From Massilia sp. TS11 (GTDB lineage: Bacteria; Pseudomonadota; Gammaproteobacteria; Burkholderiales; Burkholderiaceae_D): 64,000 nucleotides of DNA. Under the pieces are notes generated by a model, which did no database searches, was not told the DNA's origin, and saw nothing but the letters and a program-made list of their open reading frames with translations. The first letter of the stretch is position 1. Every line of letters starts with the position of its first letter. This document shows, one piece after another, positions 37,932 to 49,055 of this stretch. The translations under genes and the position numbers were made by a program. The stretch is from the NCBI RefSeq assembly GCF_022012445.1, contig NZ_JAKLTS010000007.1, positions 124,001 through 188,000 of the forward strand. Reading direction: 5' to 3'.

Positions 37932-38207
37932 ACCGCTACTCTGCCACAGATGGGTCAGGGCGTGAGCGCTAGCGCGTTTTGCAGGGCAAGTGTCCATCTA
38001 CAATCACGCCAACTCGACGATGGATACGCCCCCCACTCGACCAAGGCGGGCTCGACCACGCGGTCGGCCTCGCCAGCCTGATCGGCAAGGGCATCAGCTA
38101 TTTGCCTTACACAGCGTAGTCAGCGTCGGCGATACTAGGCAAAAGGACGCACCCGCTTTTGCGCGGCAGCACGGGTGCCTGCGTCCATTTATCGGGAGAA
38201 CACGCTG

Positions 38208-38897
38208 GTGCGGACAATCATTCATATCGGTCAACACAAAACAGGCACGACCTCGATTCAGCATTTCTTACAGCACAACAAAGCGAAGCTCGCCAGCGCT
38301 GGCTTATATGTGCCGGAATCAATTGCTGGGCATTACGACCCTTCTCATTACATTCTCAATGTCTATGCCTTGAATGAAAACCGCTACTCCCCGATGAAAG
38401 AGCATTTGTCAAAAACGATGCCCAAGGAGTTTTTTCAAGGCCTGCGTGCGCAAATCTTGGCGGATATTCACAGACACTACATGCAGGCGGAGAGCCTGGG
38501 ATGCAAAGATGTGATTTGGTCGAATGAAGGACTGTATTTGCTGAATTCGACCGAAGAATACAAGCGCCTCCGGGATTTGTTCAGCCCGTATTCGTCCGAG
38601 ATTGAATGCGTATGCTGCTTTCGCGAGCTTGCGTCATACAAAAGATCTTACGCCCAGCACTTAACCAAACTTGGCCTCACGCCGAGCGAAGATACGGATT
38701 CCTACCGGTATCTGGCATCTGATTCCTGGCTTTTCGATTACGCCGGAAAAGAACAGCTGTTAGAGAAAGTGTTCGATCGCGTGATCAGCTTTCCCTACAA
38801 CCCCGAAGACAATGTCAAAAGCTTTATGGACCAGATCGGCTACCCAGTCGATGACACAGCGTCCATCAGGCTCAACGTCAGTGAGCCCGCCAACTGA
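38208..38897 (+). CDS. Sulfotransferase-like protein in a lower-GC islet
   Basis: This 229-residue protein starts at a GTG preceded by GGGAGA and opens with RTIIHIGQHKTGTTSIQHF, the PAPS-binding P-loop motif of sulfotransferases. Conserved middle segments include VIWSNEGLYLL and CCFRELASYKRSYAQHL, where the second resembles the 3'-phosphate-binding region. The gene is visibly richer in A+T than all neighbours and stands alone between reverse-strand genes, pointing to horizontal gain; such genes often lie with capsule or O-antigen loci. A GTG at 38175 is an alternative start. Confidence 0.75.
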   Translation: MRTIIHIGQHKTGTTSIQHFLQHNKAKLASAGLYVPESIAGHYDPSHYILNVYALNENRYSPMKEHLSKTMPKEFFQGLRAQILADIHRHYMQAESLGCKDVIWSNEGLYLLNSTEEYKRLRDLFSPYSSEIECVCCFRELASYKRSYAQHLTKLGLTPSEDTDSYRYLASDSWLFDYAGKEQLLEKVFDRVISFPYNPEDNVKSFMDQIGYPVDDTASIRLNVSEPAN

Positions 38898-38931
38898 GTC
38901 AACACTGGCTCGAAAACGGTGTCGGTCACTT

Positions 38932-38961
38932 TGCACTTGCCGGCAATAAGCGGCAAGTGCA
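38932..38961. terminator. Hairpin between the sulfotransferase gene and glmS, possible terminator
   Basis: Perfect 11-bp arms TGCACTTGCCG and CGGCAAGTGCA flank an 8-base loop, between two convergent genes. Neither side has a good T-run, so termination efficiency is uncertain. Confidence 0.5.
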
Positions 38962-38969
38962 TTCGTAAA

Positions 38970-40799
38970 TTACTCCACCGTCACCGACTTGGCCAGATTG
39001 CGCGGCTTGTCGACGTCGGTGCCGCGCGCGAGGGCGGCGTGATAGGCCAGCAATTGCAGGGCGGCCACGTGCAGGATGGGGGAGAGCATGCCGTAGTGCT
39101 CGGGCAGCACGATCACGTGCAGGCCTTCTTCCGACTGGATGCGGCTGTCCATGTCGGCGATCACATACAGCTGGCCGCCGCGCGCACGCACTTCCTGCAT
39201 ATTCGATTTGAGCTTCTCGAGCAGGGCGTCATTCGGCGCGATGGTGACGACTGGCATTTCGGAAGTGACCAGGGCCAGGGGGCCATGCTTGAGTTCGCCG
39301 GCGGGATAGGCCTCGGCGTGGATGTAGGAGATTTCCTTCAGCTTCAGCGCGCCTTCGAGCGCGATCGGGTAGTGCATGCCGCGGCCGAGGAAGAGGGCGT
39401 TCTCCTTGCGTGAGAATTCTTCGGCCCAGGCCATGATCTGCGGCTCGAGCGCCAGCACCGAGGACAGGGCCACGGGCAGATGGCGCATCTGCTTGAGATA
39501 GGCGGCCTCATCGGCCTCGCTCAGGCGGCCGTTCACCTGGGCCAGCGCCAGGGTCAGCAGGAAGAGGGCGGCCAGCTGGGTCGTGAAGGCCTTGGTCGAG
39601 GCCACGCCGACTTCGACGCCGGCGCGCGTGATGTAGGCGAGCTTGCACTCGCGCACCATGGCCGAGGTGGCCACATTGCAGATGGTCAGGGTATGCGGCA
39701 TGCCGAGGCTGCGCGCGTGCTTGAGCGCGGCCAGGGTGTCGGCCGTTTCGCCCGACTGCGAGATCGTCACGACCAGGGTCTTGGGATGGGGCACCGAGTC
39801 GCGGTAGCGGTATTCGCTGGCGATCTCGACATTGACGGGCAGCTTGGCCAGGGCTTCGATCCAGTACTTGGCGGTCAGGCCGGCATAGTAGCTGGTGCCG
39901 CAGGCCAGGATCAGCACGCGGTCGATGTCCTTGAACACCTGGTAGGCGCCGTCGCCAAACAGCTCGGGCATGATGCCTTCCACGCCTTCGAGCGTGTCGC
40001 CGACGACGCGCGGCTGCTCGAAGATTTCCTTCTGCATGTAGTGGCGGTAGGGGCCAAGCTCGGCCGCGCCAGTGAAGGCCGGCACGGTCTTCACCTCGCG
40101 CGTGACCGGCTTGCCATGCACGTCGACCACCCACACGCGCTGCAGCTGGACATCGACCACATCGCCTTCTTCGAGGTAGATGATCTGATCGGTCGTGCCG
40201 GCCAGGGCCATGGCGTCGGAGGCGACGAAATTCTCGCCCTTGCCGATGCCCACCACCAGCGGCGAGCCCTGGCGCGCGGCCACCACGCGGTGCGGCTCGT
40301 CGCGGCAGAACACGGCGATCGCATAGGCGCCCTGCAGGCGCTTGACGGCCTGCTGCACGGTATCGAACAGGTCGCCGTTGTACATGTGGTTGACGAGGTG
40401 GGCGATGACTTCGGTGTCGGTCTGGCTGGCGAACTCGTAGCCGGCCGCACGCAGTTCGGCGCGCAATTCCTCGTGGTTCTCGATGATGCCGTTGTGCACC
40501 AGGCCGATGCGGGCATTTTCATTATTCGGCGAGAAGTGCGGGTGGGCATTGTGGTTGGCCGGGGCGCCGTGCGTGGCCCAGCGCGTGTGGGCGATGCCGG
40601 TGAAGCCGGCCAGCTCGGCCTGCTGAATCTGGCTTTCGAGGTCGGCCACCCGTGAGGTCGAGCGCGAACGTTGCAGCTTGCCATCGATGTGCAGGGCGAC
40701 GCCGCAGGAATCGTAGCCGCGGTACTCGAGGCGCTTCAGGCCTTCGACCAGGATCGGGGTGATATTTCTTTGCGCAACTGCGCCGACAATGCCGCACAT
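38970..40799 (-). CDS. glmS: Glutamine-fructose-6-phosphate aminotransferase (isomerizing)
   Basis: GlmS makes glucosamine-6-phosphate, the first step to UDP-GlcNAc for peptidoglycan and LPS. The 609-residue protein starts MCGIVGAV with the glutaminase nucleophile Cys2, then [10 protein letters not shown] and NHNAHPH. Two SIS domains follow ([48 protein letters not shown]) and the C-terminal LAKSVTVE. The ATG at 40799 is fixed by the requirement for Cys2. No glmS ribozyme is visible upstream. Confidence 0.98.
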   Translation of the reverse strand: MCGIVGAVAQRNITPILVEGLKRLEYRGYDSCGVALHIDGKLQRSRSTSRVADLESQIQQAELAGFTGIAHTRWATHGAPANHNAHPHFSPNNENARIGLVHNGIIENHEELRAELRAAGYEFASQTDTEVIAHLVNHMYNGDLFDTVQQAVKRLQGAYAIAVFCRDEPHRVVAARQGSPLVVGIGKGENFVASDAMALAGTTDQIIYLEEGDVVDVQLQRVWVVDVHGKPVTREVKTVPAFTGAAELGPYRHYMQKEIFEQPRVVGDTLEGVEGIMPELFGDGAYQVFKDIDRVLILACGTSYYAGLTAKYWIEALAKLPVNVEIASEYRYRDSVPHPKTLVVTISQSGETADTLAALKHARSLGMPHTLTICNVATSAMVRECKLAYITRAGVEVGVASTKAFTTQLAALFLLTLALAQVNGRLSEADEAAYLKQMRHLPVALSSVLALEPQIMAWAEEFSRKENALFLGRGMHYPIALEGALKLKEISYIHAEAYPAGELKHGPLALVTSEMPVVTIAPNDALLEKLKSNMQEVRARGGQLYVIADMDSRIQSEEGLHVIVLPEHYGMLSPILHVAALQLLAYHAALARGTDVDKPRNLAKSVTVE

Positions 40800-40909
40800 A
40801 GTGAGCTCTCCATACAAGGGATGCGAGATGCTATTGCGATTACGGTGAAATTGGCTTTCAAAAATCTGCCGAAGCTTTACAATTATTTCACCGTGACGGT
40901 TTGATGAAA

Positions 40910-40926
40910 CAATATTTCAAATATTG
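40910..40926. promoter_or_regulatory. Palindrome in the glmS/Lrp divergent region
   Basis: CAATATTT and AAATATTG form perfect 8-base arms around a single C. The site lies between the divergent glmS and Lrp-type regulator genes and has the A+T-rich core of Lrp-family operators, so autoregulation is plausible. Confidence 0.5.
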
Positions 40927-40948
40927 GCCGTCGATGAAAGAAAATATC

Positions 40949-41401
40949 ATGGACGATATCGACCGCCGTATCCTGAACGCCCTGCAGACCGACGCCAGCC
41001 TCAGCAATCACGACCTGGCGGCCCTGGTCCATGTGTCGGCCCCGACCTGTCTGCGCCGCGTGCGCGCCCTGCGCGCCGCCGGCGTGATCGAGCGCGAGGT
41101 GGCCCTGGTCGACCCGGCCAAGGTCGGCGCCGGCCTGAGCGCCATCATCGAAATCAGCCTCGACGTGCAGACCGTCGAGGCCCAGGCGGCGTTCGAGCGC
41201 CTGGTGCTCGCCGATGCGGCCGTCCAGCAGGTCTACCGGGTGGCGCCGGGGCCGGATTTCGTGCTGATCGTGCAGGTGCCGGACATGGCAGCCTACCACG
41301 CACTGGCGCACCGCCTGTTTGCCGCCCACACGAATGTGCGCAACGTCAAAACCTATTTTTCCACGCTGCGCAGCAAGTTCGAGCCGCGCATCGCGCTCTG
41401 A
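40949..41401 (+). CDS. Lrp/AsnC family transcriptional regulator
   Basis: This 150-residue regulator has an N-terminal winged HTH (DDIDRRILNALQTDASLSNH, VHVSAPTCLRRVRAL) and a C-terminal RAM/ACT-like domain (VQQVYRVAPGPDFVLIVQV). It is divergent from glmS and convergent with glmU with directly abutting stop codons. An in-frame ATG at 40934 is a second possible start. The ligand is unknown. Given its position, control of amino-sugar genes is possible but unproven. Confidence 0.9.
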   Translation: MDDIDRRILNALQTDASLSNHDLAALVHVSAPTCLRRVRALRAAGVIEREVALVDPAKVGAGLSAIIEISLDVQTVEAQAAFERLVLADAAVQQVYRVAPGPDFVLIVQVPDMAAYHALAHRLFAAHTNVRNVKTYFSTLRSKFEPRIAL

Positions 41402-42778
41402 TCACTTCTTCTGCTTGACCGGGCGGGTCCAGCCTTCGATCGTCATCTGCTTCGGGCGCGAGATCGTGAGCTTGCCGGCCGGCGCATCCTTGGTCAGCGT
41501 GGTGCCGGCGCCCAGGGTTGCGCCCTTGCCCACGGTCACCGGCGCCACCAGTTGGGAATCGCTGCCGATGAAGGCCTCGTCTTCGATCACCGTGCGGAAT
41601 TTATTGGCGCCATCGTAATTGCAGGTGATCGTGCCAGCGCCGATATTGACCTTGCTGCCGACCGTCGCATCGCCCACATAGGCCAGGTGGTTGGCCTTGG
41701 AGTGGGCGGCCACCTGGGCGTTCTTCAGCTCGACAAAGTTGCCGATGTGGACGTCCTCGGCGAGCACCGTGCCCGGACGCAGGCGCGCATACGGGCCGAT
41801 CTGCCCGGCCGGACCGACCACCGCGTCTTCGATATGGCACAGCGCCTTGATCTGGGCGCCGGCACCGATGCGCGCATTGACGATCACGCAGTGCGGGCCG
41901 ATGTGGGCGCCGTCTTCGATCACGACCTTGCCCTCGAACACGCAGCCGACGTCGATCGTCACATCGCACCCACACACGAGTTCGCCGCGCACGTCGATCC
42001 GGGCTGGGTCGAGCAGGGTCACGCCCTGTTCGAGCAGCTTGCGGGCGACATTGGCCTGATGCTGACGCTCGAGCTCGGCCAGCTGCACCTTGCTGTTCAC
42101 GCCCGCCACTTCCCAGGCCGCGCCCGGATGGGCCGAGACCACGGGCACGCCCGCCGCCACGGCCTGGGCGACGATATCGGTCAGGTAGTACTCCTGCTGC
42201 TGGTTATTGTTTTTGAGCGCGCCCAGCCAGGCCTGCAGATGGCGCGTGGGAATGACCATGATGCCGCTATTGATCTCGGTGATCGCGCGTTCGGCATCGG
42301 TCGCGTCTTTTTCTTCGACGATGCGCACAATACGGCCATGTTCGCGCACGATGCGGCCCAGGCCGAACGGGTTGTCGAAATTCACCGTCAGAATCCCGAG
42401 CTTGTCATCGCCGGCGGCGGCGATCAGGGCGCGCAGCGAGGCGGCGCTGGTCAGCGGCACATCGCCATACAGCACCAGGGTGGGCACGGCCGGATCGAGG
42501 TAGGGCAGGGCCTGCATCACGGCATGGCCCGTGCCCAGCTGCGGCTCCTGCAGGGCCAGGTCGATCGGCACCCCGCCCTCGGCGTTCCAGCCCGCCACGG
42601 CTTGTTTGACCAGTTCGCCGCCATGGCCATAGATCACGCACAGCTTGTGCGCAGCGAGCGCGCGCGCGGTGTTGACGACATGCTGCAGCAGGGCTTGGCC
42701 GGCCAGCGGATGCAGGACTTTGGGCAGGGCCGATTGCATGCGTTTGCCCATGCCGGCGGCGAGAATCACGACATTCAT
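41402..42778 (-). CDS. glmU: Bifunctional UDP-N-acetylglucosamine pyrophosphorylase / glucosamine-1-phosphate acetyltransferase
   Basis: GlmU acetylates glucosamine-1-phosphate and couples it to UTP to give UDP-GlcNAc. The 458-residue protein has the uridyltransferase motif [20 protein letters not shown] at the N-terminus, LYGDVPLTS and [11 protein letters not shown]. The C-terminal left-handed beta-helix shows hexapeptide repeats ([33 protein letters not shown]) with the acetyltransferase active-site region. It is on the same strand as glmS but separated by the Lrp gene. Confidence 0.97.
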   Translation of the reverse strand: MNVVILAAGMGKRMQSALPKVLHPLAGQALLQHVVNTARALAAHKLCVIYGHGGELVKQAVAGWNAEGGVPIDLALQEPQLGTGHAVMQALPYLDPAVPTLVLYGDVPLTSAASLRALIAAAGDDKLGILTVNFDNPFGLGRIVREHGRIVRIVEEKDATDAERAITEINSGIMVIPTRHLQAWLGALKNNNQQQEYYLTDIVAQAVAAGVPVVSAHPGAAWEVAGVNSKVQLAELERQHQANVARKLLEQGVTLLDPARIDVRGELVCGCDVTIDVGCVFEGKVVIEDGAHIGPHCVIVNARIGAGAQIKALCHIEDAVVGPAGQIGPYARLRPGTVLAEDVHIGNFVELKNAQVAAHSKANHLAYVGDATVGSKVNIGAGTITCNYDGANKFRTVIEDEAFIGSDSQLVAPVTVGKGATLGAGTTLTKDAPAGKLTISRPKQMTIEGWTRPVKQKK

Positions 42779-42882
42779 AGGTGGGGTAAGACGGAGAAAA
42801 AGAATGGCGCAGTGTAGCACGCACACCTGGGCTCGCTTTGCGCGTGTCGGCCCGGCGCGCGCCCGCGTGCGATAATCGCGCC

Positions 42883-44342
<1,460 letters not shown>

Positions 44343-44345
44343 GCC

Positions 44346-44552
44346 TCAGTCGCGCGGCACCCAGCTGCCGCGCGCCACATCTTTCCGATAGCGCTTCTTC
44401 ACGGCCGCCCAGGCGACGCGGTGGGCCCTCTCCTCACGTCCGTGATATTCATAAAACGCATGATTAAACGCCTCCAGATAGATTTTCTGGGCGTGGACGG
44501 GCAGCACATGCTGCACGCTGGCCGGGAGATCCGAGATGTTGGCGTAAGGCAT
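44346..44552 (-). CDS. chaB: ChaB family protein
   Basis: This 68-codon gene encodes a 68-residue or slightly shorter protein with [20 protein letters not shown], then [20 protein letters not shown] and [11 protein letters not shown], the full ChaB domain. ChaB was named as a putative regulator of the ChaA cation antiporter in E. coli, but its role is unclear; no chaA is visible here. Upstream in-frame codons do not resemble the family and were excluded. Confidence 0.9.
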   Translation of the reverse strand: MPYANISDLPASVQHVLPVHAQKIYLEAFNHAFYEYHGREERAHRVAWAAVKKRYRKDVARGSWVPRD

Positions 44553-44712
44553 GGCTACCAAATGGTGCACTGCACACATTAACTCCTGGCAAAATTCCCG
44601 AAAACGGTGCGAAATTACAAGAAAATTTTTAGAGGAGGCCTTCGTAACTTTAATTCATGCCGATGGTATATTCATTTGGCTTCGCTTCGTCTTTCCGGGT
44701 GGAATAAATACG

Positions 44713-46380
44713 ATGAATATCAGGAACCTGCGCATCGGCCAGCGCCTGGCCATTGGATTTGGTGTCGTGATTGCCCTGCTGGTCGTGCTGGCCAGCTTGT
44801 CTTATGTCAGGATCAGCAGCCTGAATAAAGAGGTGTCGACCCTGGTCAACAGCCGCTATCCGAATACCGTGATGGCCAACCAGGTGAAGTCGGACGTCAA
44901 CGATGCGACGCGCTCGATTCTGTCCGCCCTGATCATCAGCGACCCCAAACAGCTTAACAAAGAGCTCGATAACATCGGCGCACGCATGAGCAGCGCCAAC
45001 AAGGCCATCGACACCCTGCAGAAGTCGACCCAGGAGGGCCAGGGCCAGGAGATTCTTAAGCAGCTGAGCGCCGTGCGCGACAAGTTCGGCCCGGCCGCAA
45101 CCTCCCTGGTCGAGATGATCAAGGGCGACCAGAAAGACGAGGCCCTGATCAAATTCATGTTCTCGGTGCGCCCGCTACAGAACAAGTATTTCGAACAGCT
45201 CGATAAATTCGTTGCCTATCAAAACGCCGAGATGGAGAAGGCCGGCGACGACGCCGCCGCCATCTCCAGCACGACGGGCGTGACGATCCTGATCGTCACC
45301 CTGGTGGCGGGCGCCATTTCCCTGCTCGTGGCCTTCCTGTCGACACGCTCGATTACCGGCCCGCTGACCGAGGCGGTCGACGTGGCCCAACGCGTGGCCC
45401 AGGGCGATCTGACCAGCGTCATCACGGCCGACAGCCAGGACGAGACCGGCCAGATGATGGAAGCCCTGCGCCATATGAACGACAGCCTGATTAAAATTGT
45501 GGCAGAAGTGCGACAAGGCACCGATTCGATCGCGTCTGCCTCGAGTGAAATTGCGACCGGCAACCAGGACCTGTCGACCCGGACCGAGCAGCAGGCCATG
45601 TCGCTCGGCCAGACTTCACGCTCGATGCGCCAGTTGACTGACACAGTGCAACAAAACGCCGACAACGCGCGCCAGGCCAATCAGCTGGCCACCAAGGCCT
45701 CGGAAGTGGCCGTGCGCGGCGGCTCGGTGGTGTCGCATGTGGTCGACACGATGGGCTCGATCACCGAGTCCTCGAAGAAAATTGTGGATATCATCGGGGT
45801 GATCGACGGCATTGCCTTCCAAACCAATATTCTGGCCCTGAATGCGGCCGTCGAAGCCGCGCGCGCCGGTGAGCAGGGCCGCGGTTTTGCCGTCGTGGCC
45901 GGCGAGGTGCGCAACCTGGCCCAGCGCTCGGCCGCCGCCGCCAAGGAGATCAAGGCCCTGATCGGCGATTCGGTCAGCAAGGTGCGCGAGGGCTCGACCC
46001 TGGTCGAGCAGGCCGGCGTGACGATGGAAGAAGTGGTGTCGAGCGTGCGCTATGTGACCGACATCATGGGCGAAATCACCTCGGCCAGCCAGGAACAGAG
46101 CGCCGGCATTGCCGAAGTCAGCGGCGCGATTGCCGATATGGATGACACCACCCAGCAGAACGCTGCGCTGGTGGAACAAGCGGCCGCCGCGGCGGCCTCG
46201 ATGCAGGAACAGGCGGCCAAGCTGGCGCGTGTGGTGTCCGTGTTCAAACTCAATGAACACGATCTGCCGCGCGCCCCGCTGACGCCGCCGCCGGCCGCCG
46301 CCCCGCGGGCAGTGGCCGCGGCGCCCAAGCCCGCTCCCCAGGCCGCGCCGAAACAGGAAGAAGATTGGGAAGAGTTTTAA
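44713..46380 (+). CDS. Methyl-accepting chemotaxis protein with 4HB sensor and CheR-tether tail
   Basis: This 555-residue receptor has a first membrane helix (about residues 10-32), a periplasmic four-helix-bundle sensor (residues 33-190), a second membrane helix (about 193-215), HAMP, and an MCP signalling domain with tip [21 protein letters not shown] Pro/Ala-rich linker leads to a C-terminal DWEEF, which resembles the NWETF pentapeptide that tethers CheR and CheB. The ligand is unknown. Three in-frame residues of context before the ATG at 44713 argue for this start because [17 protein letters not shown] is the usual family N-terminus. Confidence 0.94.
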   Translation: MNIRNLRIGQRLAIGFGVVIALLVVLASLSYVRISSLNKEVSTLVNSRYPNTVMANQVKSDVNDATRSILSALIISDPKQLNKELDNIGARMSSANKAIDTLQKSTQEGQGQEILKQLSAVRDKFGPAATSLVEMIKGDQKDEALIKFMFSVRPLQNKYFEQLDKFVAYQNAEMEKAGDDAAAISSTTGVTILIVTLVAGAISLLVAFLSTRSITGPLTEAVDVAQRVAQGDLTSVITADSQDETGQMMEALRHMNDSLIKIVAEVRQGTDSIASASSEIATGNQDLSTRTEQQAMSLGQTSRSMRQLTDTVQQNADNARQANQLATKASEVAVRGGSVVSHVVDTMGSITESSKKIVDIIGVIDGIAFQTNILALNAAVEAARAGEQGRGFAVVAGEVRNLAQRSAAAAKEIKALIGDSVSKVREGSTLVEQAGVTMEEVVSSVRYVTDIMGEITSASQEQSAGIAEVSGAIADMDDTTQQNAALVEQAAAAAASMQEQAAKLARVVSVFKLNEHDLPRAPLTPPPAAAPRAVAAAPKPAPQAAPKQEEDWEEF

Positions 46381-46408
46381 GTCTGATAACATCAACACGG
46401 AGACACAC

Positions 46409-47005
46409 ATGATGAGTTTTGCATCCCCCCGCCTGCGCCACTGGTTTGCCGCCCTTGCCCTGAGCGCCGCCAGTGGCCTGGCCAGCGCGGCCGTCAGCGT
46501 CGGCGACGCCAAGTTTGAAGACACCGCCAAGGTGGCCGGCAAGGAACTGAAGCTGAACGGCGCCGGCATGCGTACGCGCCTGATTATCAAGGTCTATGCG
46601 GCCGGTCTGTATCTGCCCGAGAAGAAATCGAACCCGGCCGATATCCAGAAACTCGAAGGGCCGCGCCGCGTCACCCTGATCATGCAGCGTGATATTTCCT
46701 CGGAAGACTTCGGCGCCGCCTTCATGAAGGGCCTGAAGGAAAACACGGACCGTGCGGAAACGACCAAGATCCTGAGCCAGACCATGGCCTTCGGTGAAAT
46801 GTTCCAGTCGATTCCGGGCGTGAAGAAGGGCGATGTCCTGCATCTGGACTGGATTCCGGGCCAGGGCACGATTTGCGAACTGAACGGCAAGAAGATCGGC
46901 GAAACCCTGCCCGACGTCGCCTTCTACAATGCCGTGCTGCGCATCTGGATCGGCGAGAAGCCGGTCGACAGCAGCCTGAAGCCCGCCCTGCTGGGCGAGA
47001 AGTAA
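46409..47005 (+). CDS. Exported chalcone-isomerase-like protein
   Basis: This 198-residue protein has a signal peptide (ALALSAASGLASAAV) and a chalcone-isomerase-like domain: LNGAGMRTRLIIKVYAAGLY, PRRVTLIMQRDISSEDF and GEMFQSIPGVKKGDVLHLDW, ending FYNAVLRIWIGEKPVDSSLK. Bacterial members of this family are periplasmic and not known to act on chalcones; function unknown. It follows the chemoreceptor gene by 28 bases and ends at a bidirectional terminator. Confidence 0.9.
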   Translation: MMSFASPRLRHWFAALALSAASGLASAAVSVGDAKFEDTAKVAGKELKLNGAGMRTRLIIKVYAAGLYLPEKKSNPADIQKLEGPRRVTLIMQRDISSEDFGAAFMKGLKENTDRAETTKILSQTMAFGEMFQSIPGVKKGDVLHLDWIPGQGTICELNGKKIGETLPDVAFYNAVLRIWIGEKPVDSSLKPALLGEK

Positions 47006-47022
47006 GCCCTCAGCGCAGGCAT

Positions 47023-47051
47023 AAAAAAACGCGGCCTCGGCCGCGTTTTTT
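47023..47051. terminator. Bidirectional rho-independent terminator
   Basis: A GC stem CGCGGCC/GGCCGCG (47030-47045) is flanked by seven A residues on the left and six T residues on the right, serving the chalcone-isomerase-like gene on the forward strand and the small gene on the reverse strand. Confidence 0.93.
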
Positions 47052-47068
47052 GTGGGGAGCAGGGCAGC

Positions 47069-47311
47069 TCAGTCGCGCGCGGCGATGGCCTGCAGTTCGT
47101 TCGAGAGGCTGGGGCCGCTCGAGCTATTCATCATGCGCTGCATCAGACGGCGGTCGCGCAGGTGGCGACGGGCTTCCTGCTCTTCCTTGCTGACGGGCTT
47201 GCTCACCACCATCATCGTGGCGCGCGCGATACCCTTGAGCAGGGGCTTGAACACATTGGCTGCCACCAGCAGGGTCGGGACAGCAATCAGGGCGGTACTC
47301 ATTTCATTCAA
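47069..47311 (-). CDS. Small hypothetical protein with N-terminal hydrophobic segment
   Basis: This protein of up to 80 residues has a hydrophobic N-terminal stretch (TALIAVPTLLVAANVF) and a basic helical C-terminal half (KEEQEARRHLRDRRLMQRMM). I do not recognise the family. An ATG three codons later (47302) is an alternative start. It ends just inside a bidirectional terminator, which supports it being a real transcription unit. Confidence 0.6.
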   Translation of the reverse strand: MNEMSTALIAVPTLLVAANVFKPLLKGIARATMMVVSKPVSKEEQEARRHLRDRRLMQRMMNSSSGPSLSNELQAIAARD

Positions 47312-47434
47312 TCGTTTCGTATGTTGACGTAAGGCATGTTAATGCAGCGCAGCATATAAATCTAATTGAAAGATGCGATACCAAGCATACGATTTGTGAA
47401 TATAATAGGGCCTTCACTCGGCTTTTTGACGACT

Positions 47435-48382
47435 ATGAGCTTCCTCACCCTCGATCTGAACTTATTACGGGTATTCGACGCCGTGATGACTGAGCAAAAT
47501 CTGACGCGCGCCGCCGGGCATCTGGCCATGACCCAGCCCGCCGTCTCGAATGCCATCAAGCGCCTGCGCGAAAGTCTCGGGGATGAGCTGCTGATCCGCA
47601 CCGCCTACGGGGTCAAGCCGACTGCGCGCGCCGAGGCCCTGTGGCCGGCCGTGCGCAGCGCCCTGGCCACGCTGGAATCGGCGGTGGCGCCCGATTCCTT
47701 CGATGTCTCGACGGCCCACGCCACCTTCCGTCTGGCAATGGCGGACGCGACGGCGGCCATGTGGCTGCCCTCGCTCGTGCGTTCGATCGAGAGTGAAGCG
47801 CCGCAGGTGAATATCCGCATGGTGCCGCTGACCACGCGCGAACCGCGCCCGATGCTGCTGCGCGGCGATATCGATCTGGCCGTGGGTTTCTTCCCCGGCG
47901 TGGCGGCCCAGCTGTCGAGCGACACCAGCTCGCCGATCCGCCATGAGCGCCTGTATTCGGGCGATTATGTGTGTGTGATGCGCAAGCACCACCCGCTGGC
48001 CCAGGTCGACCTGACCCTGGACAATTATTGTTCGGCCAACCATCTGCTGGTCAGCTTCTCGGGCCGCGCGCACGGCCTGGTCGACGAAGCCCTGGCCCAG
48101 CTGCACCGCGAGCGTCGCATTCTGCTGACGGTCAATCAGTTCTTCACCGCCGGCAAGGTGGTAGCCAACTCCGACCTGATCACCGTGCTGCCGCGCCACC
48201 TGATCGCCTCGACCGGCATGACCGATGCGCTGGTCTCGCGCGAACTGCCGTTCCCGATGCCGGCCGTCCATCTGGACATGCTCTGGCACGAGCGCGACGC
48301 GCGCAGCCCCGCCCACAAATGGCTGCGCCGCCATCTGGAAGCCGTCAGCGCGCCGAATCTGCGCCCGACCACGGACAGCTGA
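47435..48382 (+). CDS. LysR-family regulator, NodD/PcaQ-like length
   Basis: This 315-residue regulator has the HTH segment DLNLLRVFDAVMTEQNLTRA, AGHLAMTQPAVSNAIKRLRE, and a LysR substrate-binding domain (FRLAMADATAAMWLPSLV, LRGDIDLAVGFFPG). The L-x-M-x-D-x-x...WLP form is common in the NodD-like subgroup. A TATAAT box lies at 47401-47406. Target genes are not evident; the neighbours are a small reverse gene and an Lrp regulator. Confidence 0.93.
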   Translation: MSFLTLDLNLLRVFDAVMTEQNLTRAAGHLAMTQPAVSNAIKRLRESLGDELLIRTAYGVKPTARAEALWPAVRSALATLESAVAPDSFDVSTAHATFRLAMADATAAMWLPSLVRSIESEAPQVNIRMVPLTTREPRPMLLRGDIDLAVGFFPGVAAQLSSDTSSPIRHERLYSGDYVCVMRKHHPLAQVDLTLDNYCSANHLLVSFSGRAHGLVDEALAQLHRERRILLTVNQFFTAGKVVANSDLITVLPRHLIASTGMTDALVSRELPFPMPAVHLDMLWHERDARSPAHKWLRRHLEAVSAPNLRPTTDS

Positions 48383-48394
48383 ACGCCGGGCTGC

Positions 48395-48850
48395 TTATTT
48401 GATCGGCAGCTTGGTGGTGTTTTTCACCTCTTCCATCACCGCATAGGTGTGGGTTTCGCGCACGCCTTTCTGCAGCAGGGTCTTGCCGAGGAATTCGCGG
48501 TAGGCGGCCATGTCTTTCACACGCGCCTTGACGAGGTAGTCGAAGCCGCCGGCCACCATATGGCATTCGAGGACTTCGGGAATCAGCTGGACACTCTGTT
48601 TGAAGGACTCAAACACTTCCGGCGTGGTGCGGTCGAGCACGACCTCGATAAACACCAGCAGGGACACATCGAGCAATTGCGGGTTCAACTGGGCCGTGTA
48701 GCCCATGATATAGCCCGATTCATGCAGCTTGCGCACCCGTTCCAGACAAGCTGCAGGCGATAAATTCACCCGCGCGGCCAATTCAACATTCGAAATGCGG
48801 CCGTCATTTTGCAGCTCGGTCAAGATACGCTTGCTGATCTTATCCAGCAT
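48395..48850 (-). CDS. putR: Lrp-family regulator, probable proline-utilisation regulator
   Basis: This 151-residue Lrp protein has LDKISKRILTELQNDGRISN, an HTH (LAARVNLSPAACLERVRKL), and a RAM domain (EVLECHMVAGGFDYLVKARV, HTYAVMEEVKNTTKLPIK). It is divergent from putA, separated by 205 bases. In several bacteria an Lrp-type activator (PutR) next to putA mediates proline-responsive induction, and this PutA has no DNA-binding domain of its own, so that role is likely. The ATG at 48850 was chosen because the family starts a few residues before the HTH. Confidence 0.85.
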   Translation of the reverse strand: MLDKISKRILTELQNDGRISNVELAARVNLSPAACLERVRKLHESGYIMGYTAQLNPQLLDVSLLVFIEVVLDRTTPEVFESFKQSVQLIPEVLECHMVAGGFDYLVKARVKDMAAYREFLGKTLLQKGVRETHTYAVMEEVKNTTKLPIK

Positions 48851-48902
48851 GGGTCTGTCTCCATTTAATTTTATTTGGTCAAATTGTCGCACTAAAAACT
48901 AT

Positions 48903-48925
48903 GTATTGCTAGTCCTTCGCAATAC
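48903..48925. promoter_or_regulatory. Inverted repeat in the putR-putA intergenic region
   Basis: GTATTGC (48903-48909) and GCAATAC (48919-48925) are perfect 7-base arms with a 9-base spacer, in the A+T-rich half of the intergenic region. This is a candidate Lrp/PutR operator. Confidence 0.5.
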
Positions 48926-48980
48926 CAGAATTAATCCAGACGAATACCTTCTACAATCGAATCATTGTTCCGCGTTCTGA

Positions 48981-49016
48981 AACGCCCCGCCCCGCACAGC
49001 GCCGGCGGGGCGTTTT
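48981..49016 (+). terminator. Terminator-like hairpin in the putA leader
   Basis: Arms AACGCCCCGCC (48981-48991) and GGCGGGGCGTT (49004-49014) are perfect 11-base complements with a 12-base loop, followed by TTG after the last arm T residues (four consecutive T in total). It ends 39 bases before the putA start codon, with no gene between to terminate, so it may attenuate putA or end a short leader RNA. Confidence 0.65.
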
Positions 49017-49055
49017 GCCACGCACCTAAGTGATTGATTTTAGAGAGAAAATTAG

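Noticed and set aside
38040..38119. Possible 3' remnant of a gene (frame ending SYLPYTA before a stop)
   Set aside because: Too short and without a recognisable family; could be chance in the islet flank.
40800..40948. glmS ribozyme or amino-sugar riboswitch upstream of glmS
   Set aside because: No conserved ribozyme core is visible, and the element is essentially limited to Gram-positive bacteria.
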